From Tectiglobus sp039183375 (lineage in GTDB: Bacteria; Pseudomonadota; Alphaproteobacteria; Rhizobiales; Hyphomicrobiaceae), in the NCBI GenBank assembly GCA_039183375.1, contig JBCDBQ010000013.1:1-32670 (forward strand): a DNA stretch of 32,670 nucleotides, read 5' to 3'. Each line of letters begins with the position of its first letter. Within the stretch, counting starts at the first letter, position 1. This document shows, one piece after another, positions 17,195 through 25,367 of this stretch. The notes below the pieces were generated by a model. The model worked only from the letters and a program-made list of their open reading frames with translations, was not told the DNA's origin and ran no database searches. The translations under genes were made by a program, and so were the position numbers.

Positions 17195-17251
17195 TCAAAG
17201 TGGTGTTGCCCTGTGCAACACTTCTTTGACACCTCCTTCACTTTCAAAGTG
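17195..17251. promoter_or_regulatory. tandem inverted repeats between the unit 3 receptor and transporter genes
   Basis: A 14-bp inverted repeat with two mismatches spans 17195-17229: TCAAAGTGGTGTTG, a 7-nt loop, then CAACACTTCTTTGA. Ten bases on is a perfect 13-bp palindrome, CACTTTCAAAGTG (17239-17251). TCAAAGTG occurs in both. On the minus strand the larger stem has no T-run, so it is not a standard terminator. It could trim or partly attenuate the transcript between the highly expressed receptor and its transporter, or bind a regulator. Confidence 0.45.
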
Positions 17252-17267
17252 CCGGCACTCTCTGCGC

Positions 17268-19412
17268 TTAGAAGCGAATTTTTGTGCCGACGCCAAATCG
17301 CCTGGGCTGACCAGGGATCGCCAGCGAAGCGTTGTCCCCGCTTGGCGTCTGGCCGAACAGGAACGCCGTCTCGGCGTAGGTTTCATCGAACACGTTAGTT
17401 ACGAATCCGTAGATAGAGAAATTGTCGGAATTCCAACCTGCTCTGATGTTCACAATATCGAAGGACCCGAGATCAAAAGAGTTCTGCGGATCAACGGTGC
17501 GTGATCCGACATACTGATACTCCACACGACCATACATATCTCCGGCAAGTCCAAACAGCGCAACTGGCTGAGTGTATTGCGCCGCCAGATTGAAAGTTAC
17601 CTTCGGGGCAAATGGCACCTCGTTGCCGACGCTCACTGTTGGATCGTCAGTGGCAACGATTTCTGTTTCCAAAAGTGAGAAGCCACCAAACAGCGTCAAG
17701 CCGGCAACAGGTCGAACCGCTCCTTCGATTTCTAATCCATATGTTTCAGTATCAAGGTTCTCGATTACTGACTGGAATGTGGTGAAATCAAATACTTGGA
17801 CATGCTCATCCTTTGTATCGTTGAAGAACACCGACAAACTGATATCAATCCGATTGTCCAATAACTTGCCGCGAATGCCTGCTTCATAGGTCCAGGTAAA
17901 TGCTGAATCAAACTCACTGACGCCCGCGCCGAAAACCAAGTCGGTGTCGGTCAACTGGAATCCACCCGCCTTGGCTCCGCGAGCCGCCGTCACAAAGCCT
18001 GTTAAGGATGGCACAAAGTCGTAGCTGAGACCGGCACGACCGGTCACCAGATTGAACGTCTCGTCGCCGTTGTCTGAGGCGGAAGGTTGTGGCGCGAAAC
18101 CTGATAGATCTCTTACCTGTGATGTAAAGTCCTTCTTTTCACGGGTCAGCCGAATGCCACCGATGGCACGCAAGCGCGTTGTAATCGGAACAGTTACTTC
18201 GCCATATCCTGAAAAGCTAGTTGTCGTAAATGAGTTGTCAAAGTCCGCATTGATGAATCCGGTCGAGTTGAACAGGATGTCGAAGTCTAGATCTGCTTGA
18301 AAGTAATTGGCGCCAACAACCCATCTCGTACCGTTAGCGAACTTGCCATCAAGGCGGAACTCCTGAGTAAACTGTCGATCATCATCACGCAGATCGCGAA
18401 AGTCCTGCCCCGGCGCGTTCGCGAATTGTGGTGGCAATCCGGTGAGTGCGTTGAAGATGAAGCCATCTGTGTCATCGCTAACGAAAGACGACTTGTACCT
18501 TTGAAAACCGGTTACGCCTGTAAAGTTAAACTTTGCAAACCGATGCTTCACCGTTACGCCAGTGGCGAGTGTCTGAAGCTTGTAATCAATCGCAAAGTCC
18601 TGGAAGTGTCGCGGGAAGTCTGGATCCTCAAGGTAGACGCCCTGTGTCGGTTGCTCGTCATATTTACCGTGGCGGATACTCAGAGTGACGTCCGTGTTGA
18701 CCGAAGGCTTCCACACCAACTTGCCATTCGCATTGAACGAACGCTGATCGCGAACGTCATCGTCAAGATTGAGATCGGGAATATCACCATCTCGGCTTGA
18801 TACCTGGGCTGACACACGACCACTCAGGGTTGAAGTGATCGGACCACTTGCGATTGCTGATAAGCGGAAGCCATCGAAATTGCCAACCTCGGTACCGACT
18901 TCAAAAAATGGCTTGAGAGTTGGATTGGCGGTGATCACATTAATTGCGCCGGCCTGAGCATTACGTCCGAAAATCGAGTTCTGCGGGCCGCGGAGAACCT
19001 CAATGCGATCAGCATCAAATAGCTCTCGATCCTGGGAGCGAACAGCAAGAGGTATGCCATCAATGAATACAGGCACAGATGCGTCGTCAGAAGACTGCGG
19101 GAAGAACGAGCCCACACCTCGGATATTAGGAACGTTGCTACCGCGAATGCCAGTATCCACGAAGTTAAAGCCAGGCGTCTGCCGGCCAAACGACCTTGCG
19201 TCCCGGATGTCCTCAGATTCGATACGTGTCCGATCGAAAACACTAATGCCAAATGGCACTTTCTGAACCGGCTCTTCAATCTTACGAGCGGTTACAACGA
19301 TACCCTCCAATACGATTTCATCACCAGTCTCCTGGGCAACGACAGGATGCCATATCGCAGCAACGACAATAACTGACGCAAGAATTTTCTTCACTGACTG
19401 ACACAACGCCAT
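17268..19412 (-). CDS. TonB-dependent receptor (unit 3)
   Basis: This 714-aa outer-membrane receptor has a signal peptide (VKKILASVIVVAAIWHPVVAQ). A TonB-box-like segment VLEGIVVTARK follows, then a plug with FIDGIPLAV and IEVLRGPQNSIFGRNAQAGAINV, and a barrel with RGAKAGGFQ and FDSAFTWTYEAG, ending in Phe. The ATG at 19412 is chosen because AAGGTGGA lies just upstream. A longer frame to 19499 would add a basic, non-signal leader and start within the upstream palindrome. It heads the operon with the YbtPQ/IrtAB-like pair and the methyltransferase. An Irr-like palindrome 85 bp upstream suggests iron control, with the AraC gene at 19572-20531 as the ligand-specific activator. Confidence 0.93.
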   Translation of the reverse strand: MALCQSVKKILASVIVVAAIWHPVVAQETGDEIVLEGIVVTARKIEEPVQKVPFGISVFDRTRIESEDIRDARSFGRQTPGFNFVDTGIRGSNVPNIRGVGSFFPQSSDDASVPVFIDGIPLAVRSQDRELFDADRIEVLRGPQNSIFGRNAQAGAINVITANPTLKPFFEVGTEVGNFDGFRLSAIASGPITSTLSGRVSAQVSSRDGDIPDLNLDDDVRDQRSFNANGKLVWKPSVNTDVTLSIRHGKYDEQPTQGVYLEDPDFPRHFQDFAIDYKLQTLATGVTVKHRFAKFNFTGVTGFQRYKSSFVSDDTDGFIFNALTGLPPQFANAPGQDFRDLRDDDRQFTQEFRLDGKFANGTRWVVGANYFQADLDFDILFNSTGFINADFDNSFTTTSFSGYGEVTVPITTRLRAIGGIRLTREKKDFTSQVRDLSGFAPQPSASDNGDETFNLVTGRAGLSYDFVPSLTGFVTAARGAKAGGFQLTDTDLVFGAGVSEFDSAFTWTYEAGIRGKLLDNRIDISLSVFFNDTKDEHVQVFDFTTFQSVIENLDTETYGLEIEGAVRPVAGLTLFGGFSLLETEIVATDDPTVSVGNEVPFAPKVTFNLAAQYTQPVALFGLAGDMYGRVEYQYVGSRTVDPQNSFDLGSFDIVNIRAGWNSDNFSIYGFVTNVFDETYAETAFLFGQTPSGDNASLAIPGQPRRFGVGTKIRF

Positions 19413-19496
19413 TCGTTCCACCTTGATTAACGCAACTGGTCGGAAGGAGCGACAAGTCCGGGTGAACTTGCAACTCCCTCGCCGGTGGATAGTCAG

Positions 19497-19511
19497 CAAG
19501 AATTATTCTTG
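19497..19511. promoter_or_regulatory. palindrome resembling an Irr/ICE iron-control site
   Basis: CAAGAATTATTCTTG is a perfect 15-bp palindrome 85 bp upstream of the unit 3 receptor start. Its core AGAA-TTA-TTCT matches the iron control element bound by Irr in alphaproteobacteria as I remember it (TTTAGAA-N3-TTCTAAA). The outermost bases differ. Irr would link receptor expression to haem and iron status. The match is to a remembered consensus and was not scored. Confidence 0.5.
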
Positions 19512-19571
19512 AGGCAATAAGTAGACTTTATGCGTAAGGACGGAATACTTATGATCTCGTTTGGCGTTTGA

Positions 19572-20531
19572 CTATTGCGTTCTGCGTAGATGCGAAGGAG
19601 CCACACCAAATCTGCGACGGAATGCAGCTGTGAAGTTGCTCTGGTGCTTGTAGCCTACAAACCGTGACGCCTCGACAACGGAGCAACCTTGATCCGCAAT
19701 CAGCCGAAAAGCCACTTCGAGGCGAAATTCTCTGAGATAAGCGAACACGGCCATCCCAGTTGCTAGTTGGAATTTCTCTTTAAACAAGGTGCCACTCATT
19801 CCGGCAACTCGCGCCAACTCGGCAATCGAGTGTTCGTGCGCCGGATAAGTCCGCATATAGTCTTCGGCCACACCGATGTTGCGCCGATCTTTGGCGGACA
19901 GAGTGGCGACATCATCACGACCCGCGCAAACGTTTCCGAGTGCCCGCGCCATAAGATCAAGGGCGCAGCTCTCCGCGAGCAATCGGCTGACTAGCCCGAT
20001 CGAAGATGGAGCGACGAGTTCCCGAAGTTGATCGCGTGTGCCGGCACTGTGCAACAACCTATCGATTGTGGTTGTTGACAACACATCGTCTAGGCGCTGT
20101 GCCAACTCAGGATCTAGCAATCTCTCGGGAACAGCACGGATAAGCAGTGTGTGCCCACCAGCCCCTGGGACCACGGTATTGCTGAGCTCGGCCTCATGTT
20201 GAACGCGTGCAATCGAGGCAAAATCCGGACTGAGCAGTGGACAATTTAGTCCAGCGAAATGCGCGTCGAGTCTGTCTCCCGATAGCGCAACTGCAATCGA
20301 TAAGCTTCGGCCTACAATGCCGACATGCTGTCCCGAAGTGAGCGATCGAACATTGCTAATGATGACATCGATGCCCGACGGCAACGCCTGAGTCGCGATA
20401 TATCCCTCGAACAGCCCTGCCTCGACATTGTCATCACTTCTTGCATCTGCGGGGCTGAAAGCACGGTACTCGCATCCGAAACGCTCTGCCAGTGCTTGGA
20501 TTTCGGGCCGTCTAAGTTCAGCCGTTTGCAT
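19572..20531 (-). CDS. AraC-family transcriptional regulator, PchR-like (unit 3)
   Basis: This 319-aa regulator lies directly upstream of the unit 3 receptor in the same orientation. The N-terminal 210 residues form a sensor with no motif I can name, and show only weak resemblance to the unit 2 regulator. The C-terminus has the AraC double helix-turn-helix: SIAELARVAGMSGTLFKEKF, VFAYLREFRLEVAFRLI, VVEASRFVGYKHQSNFTAAF and a final FGVAP. ATG 20531 has only a weak ribosome site (AGAG). An inverted repeat about 50 bp upstream may serve autoregulation. By position it should activate receptor 3 and the transporter pair when the ligand has been imported. Confidence 0.87.
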   Translation of the reverse strand: MQTAELRRPEIQALAERFGCEYRAFSPADARSDDNVEAGLFEGYIATQALPSGIDVIISNVRSLTSGQHVGIVGRSLSIAVALSGDRLDAHFAGLNCPLLSPDFASIARVQHEAELSNTVVPGAGGHTLLIRAVPERLLDPELAQRLDDVLSTTTIDRLLHSAGTRDQLRELVAPSSIGLVSRLLAESCALDLMARALGNVCAGRDDVATLSAKDRRNIGVAEDYMRTYPAHEHSIAELARVAGMSGTLFKEKFQLATGMAVFAYLREFRLEVAFRLIADQGCSVVEASRFVGYKHQSNFTAAFRRRFGVAPSHLRRTQ

Positions 20532-20578
20532 TTTGAAGCTCTATTCGATCACCAGATGCCCGCGCAGCTAAGAAGTAC

Positions 20579-20604
20579 ATTTCCGGCTACAAGGTGTCGG
20601 AAAT
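20579..20604. promoter_or_regulatory. inverted repeat upstream of the unit 3 regulator
   Basis: ATTTCCG (20579-20585) and CGGAAAT (20598-20604) form a perfect 7-bp inverted repeat with a 12-nt spacer, ending 48 bp before the regulator ATG. The geometry suits two half-sites one helical turn apart bound by a dimer. I see no T-run to make it a terminator of the monooxygenase transcript that ends at 20733. Confidence 0.35.
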
Positions 20605-20732
20605 ATCAAGCTTATTAATCTAGACTTCAATTGTCTACTTTTGTCAATCCAGCCTTGCCTGAGCGCAACTGCGTTGAAGACACAATCGTGCAATGGTGAT
20701 CGACTTATTATGGCTCACGAGGGATCTGCAGC

Positions 20733-21905
20733 TCACTGCTGAGCAAAATCACTGATGGCAAGTATCTCGGACTTGACAGCATTCATAAAGTACCGACCCA
20801 ACCATCGGCGCGGCATATTGCGAAGCACCGTGTTGCGAACATGAAACCCGAACGAGGTCGATGGAATAAACATCTTCGCCATGTTGCGGCTTCGCCTTTG
20901 CAACCTCTCAATCGCTGGTCTTAGCCGCTTCGCGTGACATTCCATGGCCCGCGACAACTCAGAGTGCTTCAATTCTTTCGCTAAGATAGCTGCAGATGCA
21001 ATCGAGATACCTGCCCCTTGACCGGAGACCAGCGTTAAGCAATGTGCAGCGTCGCCAATCAGTAGAGTACGGCCACGCGACCAGCGAGGCATGTCGACGA
21101 GCGTCATATCATCGATCAGGGGAACCGTTAGATGCTTGGCCCGGGCAACCATTGATTGCACCATTTCGTGTGTCGCACTTGTAACCTGTTCGACGAGTGG
21201 CCAACGCTCGTCAGCGGGTATCGAGCCAGTTTCAGAACTTCGCCAGATATGCAGAGCGGCAAGTCCACTTTCCGGCAGGGCATAATATTCACTCATCAGT
21301 CCAGGCTCAGAGAATGATAGGAAGTCTGATCCGAGGCCCAGGTCTTCGTCAAGCTCGTAGGCTGCGAAGCGGTAACCGAGTGGTGCTAAGAACTGATCAT
21401 CAGCGCCGAAGACTTGCTGACGCGTGAACGATCGAAAACCGTCCGCACCTATCAGGAGATCGGCTTCAAACGATTGCCCATCACTCAAACCAGCGGTCGC
21501 GAGATCATCGTTTGTTTCGATGCGATCAACTTGTGCATCGAACTGGATGTCGACATCGTCTACCACCGCATTATACAGAGTTCGAACCAGATGACCGCGC
21601 TGGAGGACTACAAATGGCAAGCCTTCCATTACATCACGATAGCGCAGACGCATTAGTTCGCGCCCGCGGCGGTCCCGATATACGTTCTCATTGATGTCAC
21701 ATGCGCCTGCCTCAAGTGCAGGGACAATTCCCATCTGCCTGCAAGACTCCAGTCCCGGACCGGACAGCCCAAGCATGTGGCCGCCGTCTCTGAATTGGCT
21801 GGCACTTTCAAGAACAGTAACCGCCCAACCAATGCGGGTTAACCACCAGGCAGCGGAAAGGCCGGCAACTCCGGCGCCCAAGACGACGGCACGACGTTTT
21901 GTCAT
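20733..21905 (-). CDS. FAD-dependent aromatic monooxygenase (UbiH/PHBH/TetX-like), unit 4
   Basis: This 390-aa class A flavoprotein monooxygenase should hydroxylate or oxidatively open an aromatic or otherwise electron-rich small molecule using NAD(P)H and O2. It has the N-terminal Rossmann motif GAGVAG (10-15), the acidic Glu at beta-2 (33), the NAD(P)H/FAD motif GADGFRS (153-159) and IGDAAHC (283-289) followed by GQGAG. ATG 21905 is preferred over the TTG at 21920 because AAGGGGG sits just upstream. It starts 11 nt after the MFS stop and closes the operon of receptor, MFS and monooxygenase. No biosynthetic partner is present, so the substrate may be the imported metallophore. Ordinary xenobiotic hydroxylation is the alternative. 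Confidence 0.88.
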   Translation of the reverse strand: MTKRRAVVLGAGVAGLSAAWWLTRIGWAVTVLESASQFRDGGHMLGLSGPGLESCRQMGIVPALEAGACDINENVYRDRRGRELMRLRYRDVMEGLPFVVLQRGHLVRTLYNAVVDDVDIQFDAQVDRIETNDDLATAGLSDGQSFEADLLIGADGFRSFTRQQVFGADDQFLAPLGYRFAAYELDEDLGLGSDFLSFSEPGLMSEYYALPESGLAALHIWRSSETGSIPADERWPLVEQVTSATHEMVQSMVARAKHLTVPLIDDMTLVDMPRWSRGRTLLIGDAAHCLTLVSGQGAGISIASAAILAKELKHSELSRAMECHAKRLRPAIERLQRRSRNMAKMFIPSTSFGFHVRNTVLRNMPRRWLGRYFMNAVKSEILAISDFAQQ

Positions 21906-21916
21906 GTCTGCCCCCT

Positions 21917-23122
21917 TCAATCCGTTCTGACAATGGATGCAGCGGTGCTAGCACAGAAGGCAACTGCCAATGCGGTGGTCAGTGTCGCTAGCGCAAATAC
22001 ATTGACGTATCCCATACTCGCCGCGAGTTGCCCGCCAAGCATGCCGCCAAGCGCTGCAACGCCAGCATCCGCTGCCTGAAATATGGTGAAGTCAACGCCT
22101 GCTTGCTTCAATGAGCAGCCCCGCATCAGCAGGCTATAGATTGTCACAAAGGCCATAGCCATCGATCCTGTCAGTACAAGATTGACAGAGATCATCATCA
22201 TCAATTCGGGTGACTCTCTTGATGCCACGATTACCATCGCCATTATCGCCAAAGCTTCAACTGCGACGGCCGCAACGACAGCACGTCCGGGTGGGAACCA
22301 ATGACTGAGTAGTCCACCGAACACAGTGCCTGTCAGACCGGCAAACAGTGCCGCAGCACCATTGATTGTGCCAAGCAAGCTCAGGCTCACCCCATTATCG
22401 ATCATAAATGGCCCGCTTAAACTAAGCGTTACCCGTGGACCAAATCCACAAACGAGAACCAGTAGGAGGCCCAATTTTACTTCACGCCGCTGCCAGGCAT
22501 AATGCAGGGAAGCGCGATGCTCACCGACTGTTATTTGAGGAAGCACGTATGTCAGGAGAGTGAACGGTAGAGTGATCACCAGAATGAGAATAGCCAAGCC
22601 GTATGTCGCCAATGCAAATCCAAATGCGTCAACGCCCCAGAGATAAACGCCACCACCGATCACAAATCCAAGATATGCGCCGCCGACTTGTGCTGTGTTG
22701 CCCCATCCGCGTTTCTCAGGTTGCAGCTGTTCCACCGCCGTACCATCGACGGGGATATCAATTGTTGCGGCCACAGTCGCTGCAGCAAGCAAGAGGCAGA
22801 AGACCTGCAGGAAGTCTCCGGCTCCCGAAGCGCCGACGATCACCAAGATCAAGGCGACGGCTACCTGCCCGCAGATCACGATGGTACGTGTTCGAGTTCC
22901 TTGTCCACGACGCAGTCTTTCAATCGCAGGCGACCAAAGAAACTTTAGCGCCCAGGGCACCATCGCCAGAAAAACAATGCCTATCTGATCCAACGCCGCG
23001 CCTGTCGACCGCATGATTGCCGGCAGTGCCTGAAAGGTCACCCCCGCCAGTACGCTCTGACTGATGTAGATCCCAGCAATGCCAGCGAAGACTGCGAAGA
23101 ACGAAGGGCCGTTGACTGTCAT
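21917..23122 (-). CDS. MFS permease, RhtX/FptX/YbtX-like siderophore transporter
   Basis: This 401-aa major-facilitator protein has about 12 hydrophobic segments. After the first helix it reads FQALPAIMRSTGAALDQIGI and VPWALKFLWSPAIERLRRG, close to the signature region I associate with the RhtX/FptX family of single-component ferric-siderophore permeases (rhizobactin, pyochelin). A conserved DFTIFQAADAGV segment lies in the C-terminal half. It is 34 nt after the receptor stop. The pair receptor plus RhtX/FptX permease is a known complete uptake route that needs no ATP. YbtX-like proteins and AmpG-type permeases are the alternatives. Confidence 0.87.
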   Translation of the reverse strand: MTVNGPSFFAVFAGIAGIYISQSVLAGVTFQALPAIMRSTGAALDQIGIVFLAMVPWALKFLWSPAIERLRRGQGTRTRTIVICGQVAVALILVIVGASGAGDFLQVFCLLLAAATVAATIDIPVDGTAVEQLQPEKRGWGNTAQVGGAYLGFVIGGGVYLWGVDAFGFALATYGLAILILVITLPFTLLTYVLPQITVGEHRASLHYAWQRREVKLGLLLVLVCGFGPRVTLSLSGPFMIDNGVSLSLLGTINGAAALFAGLTGTVFGGLLSHWFPPGRAVVAAVAVEALAIMAMVIVASRESPELMMMISVNLVLTGSMAMAFVTIYSLLMRGCSLKQAGVDFTIFQAADAGVAALGGMLGGQLAASMGYVNVFALATLTTALAVAFCASTAASIVRTD

Positions 23123-23156
23123 CGAGCTCGCCCACGTTGTACCGAAATCATTGAAT

Positions 23157-25241
23157 TCAGAACTTCTGCGTGACGGTTAAACCGATCAAACGGCCCTGAC
23201 TGGGCTGGCTAAGAACTTGCGGTCCGGACTGGAAACTATATTGCCGATAGACTCTGTCCGTCAGATTGTTAGCAAACAAACGCAGAAATGTTCTGTCGTT
23301 CCAATCAAGCTCAAGCGCGGCATCGAATGTAGCGATGCTGTCCTCGGAAAGTATGTTGCCTTCATCGAAGTATGTTGTGCTGACGTACCGCATACCGGCC
23401 ACCAGTGCTGGAACTGCGTTGAACAATCGGCTGTCAAACTCGTAGCGACCAAGTAGGTTGATCGCGACGTCAGGCGCATATGGTACGCGGTTGCCGGTGA
23501 AGACCGTTCCGGATATTGGGTCGACGAAGTCCGTAAACTTGTGCCGCCCGATATTTGCACTTCCGGTTATCATTAGCTGATCTGTTGGACGCAGAGTCGC
23601 CTCTACTTCAATGCCTGTGCTCTCTGCTTCCCCGGCATTGCGTAAGACCTGCAGCGGTACGACACCGGTGTAGATCTGCTTGTCCTTCGAGATGATATGA
23701 TAGACTGTTGACTTGAAATTCAGAGCTCCGTTGAACAGGTTCGCCTGAACACCGGCTTCATAGTTCCAGGCGGTCTCCGGATCATAGGCCGCAAAGTCGG
23801 AAGCACTGAACGGATTGATAATCGCGTGTTGAAATCCACCTGGCTTGTAACCACGCGATACAAGAGCGTAAGCCCGGGCATTGTCTGTCAACTTGTAGCC
23901 GACACCAAGGCGAGGTTGCACACTTCGGAAATTCTCGGTTCCGGTCTGCTGGATGCTGGCCGCGGGTAGGTTGTAATCGATCGTTGACTTATCCAAGGTT
24001 AACCTAAGGCCTGCAGTGAAGTCCAAGCGAGTGGTTGCACGAAACGTCAACTCACCAAAACCGGCGCTAGTTGTCGTGCCAATCTCATTCTGATCGGAAC
24101 GGAATTCGACTTCGCGCGTGAAATTACTGTCCCGGTAATAGAACCCAACGACCCCGGTTAGCGGTCCAGGTCCAGTGTAGGCGAGGCGAACTTCCTGTGA
24201 TAACGCCTGTTCAGATTCCGGTGTCGAGAAACCCTGAACCTCCCGTGCATACGACACATCCTGGTAAGCGGTGATGCCAGTCAGCGTAAAAAAATTACCT
24301 AGACGATAGTTCCAATTTGCAGAGGCTGTATGTGTCTTGCGGTCCAGAAGTCCGACAGGAAACGGCACATCGTATTCGCGCGCCTCGACTCGCGAGTCCC
24401 GCAAGTAAATCTCTTCGTGTGTTCGCACCTTATCGTAAGCGTAGGTTATCGCTAAATCGAATGGACCGTTAGCCGGCGCGTACCTAAGGCTGGTACGACC
24501 TGCAAATGCTATACCGGAATCAATGCGCTCGTCTCCGGTCAACGTATTATCGACTTCGCCCCTGTCCCAGGTGCGCTTGAAAGCCGTATCCAAGAACAGA
24601 GTCCCTGGCACTAGTACGGCAGTCGCGTTACCTACTGTACTTGGCTGCAGATTTGATATCGTCCCAGACAATCGAGCTTCGTTCTGTCGGGCCTTGCGCG
24701 TTACGATATTTAAAACGCCACCAAACGCATTGGCACCATAGAGCACGCCCTGAGGCCCGCGAAGCAGTTCGACCCGTTCGATATTGAGCAGGTCCTGCGC
24801 AAATGCTGCCGAGGCTTGCGGCACGCCGTCGACCAGGACCTGGACAGAAGGACTGTAGAAGTCAGGAGACGAGACACCTCTGACTGTAATGCTCCCGTAC
24901 GCTCGGTTGCCGCGTGTTCGAATAACCAATCCGGGAAAGACTTTCTCGAGGTCGTTCACTGTCTCAACGCCTGCGGATCGCAGCTCTGCGGCTGTCTTTA
25001 TTGAGACATTGGCATCAGTTTGGGCTGTCGCACCGCTCTCGCTTTGACTATCTGTTTGACTACCTTGCTGACCAACATTCGCAACCTGCGGACGTTTGTT
25101 TGCTGTTGTAATGACGATACCGGGAAGTTCGGTAACACCTGCAGTTTGTGCTACGCTAGGTGTTTGCCAAGCCACGAGGCAAACAATGCCCATGTAAATC
25201 AAAGACAATTGAAAGGATTTTATGTCAACGCAGAAAGGCAT
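23157..25241 (-). CDS. TonB-dependent receptor (unit 4)
   Basis: This 694-aa outer-membrane receptor has a signal peptide (IYMGIVCLVAWQTPSVAQ) and a TonB-box-like ELPGIVITTANK. A long Gln/Ser/Thr-rich linker (about 50-85) is not seen in the other three receptors. The plug has LRSAGVETVNDLEKVFPGL, VLVDGVPQASAAF and IERVELLRGPQGVLYGANAFGG. The barrel has RGYKPGGFQ and YDPETAWNYEAG and ends in Phe. The plug wording is the closest of the four to FyuA/FptA-type receptors, which fits the RhtX/FptX-like permease downstream. ATG 25241 has only a weak ribosome site. It is transcribed away from the AraC gene at 25368 across a shared 126-bp promoter region. Confidence 0.93.
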   Translation of the reverse strand: MPFCVDIKSFQLSLIYMGIVCLVAWQTPSVAQTAGVTELPGIVITTANKRPQVANVGQQGSQTDSQSESGATAQTDANVSIKTAAELRSAGVETVNDLEKVFPGLVIRTRGNRAYGSITVRGVSSPDFYSPSVQVLVDGVPQASAAFAQDLLNIERVELLRGPQGVLYGANAFGGVLNIVTRKARQNEARLSGTISNLQPSTVGNATAVLVPGTLFLDTAFKRTWDRGEVDNTLTGDERIDSGIAFAGRTSLRYAPANGPFDLAITYAYDKVRTHEEIYLRDSRVEAREYDVPFPVGLLDRKTHTASANWNYRLGNFFTLTGITAYQDVSYAREVQGFSTPESEQALSQEVRLAYTGPGPLTGVVGFYYRDSNFTREVEFRSDQNEIGTTTSAGFGELTFRATTRLDFTAGLRLTLDKSTIDYNLPAASIQQTGTENFRSVQPRLGVGYKLTDNARAYALVSRGYKPGGFQHAIINPFSASDFAAYDPETAWNYEAGVQANLFNGALNFKSTVYHIISKDKQIYTGVVPLQVLRNAGEAESTGIEVEATLRPTDQLMITGSANIGRHKFTDFVDPISGTVFTGNRVPYAPDVAINLLGRYEFDSRLFNAVPALVAGMRYVSTTYFDEGNILSEDSIATFDAALELDWNDRTFLRLFANNLTDRVYRQYSFQSGPQVLSQPSQGRLIGLTVTQKF

Positions 25242-25367
25242 ACTCTATCACTCTAGTGTTGATGCGACGGATACTTCTGCGCTATTCTTTACCGCATTCT
25301 TCCACAATAATCTGACGGTTTACGGTCGCTAAGTGACGTTTCTGGTCCAGAGTAATGAGGTGGTATT
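25242..25367. promoter_or_regulatory. divergent promoter region of receptor 4 and its AraC regulator
   Basis: These 126 bases must carry promoters in both directions. They contain direct repeats of the kind AraC-type proteins bind: ATTCTT at 25284-25289 and again at 25296-25301 (12 bp apart), and ACGGT twice near 25315-25327. No strong palindrome like the one at unit 3 is present. Confidence 0.4.
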
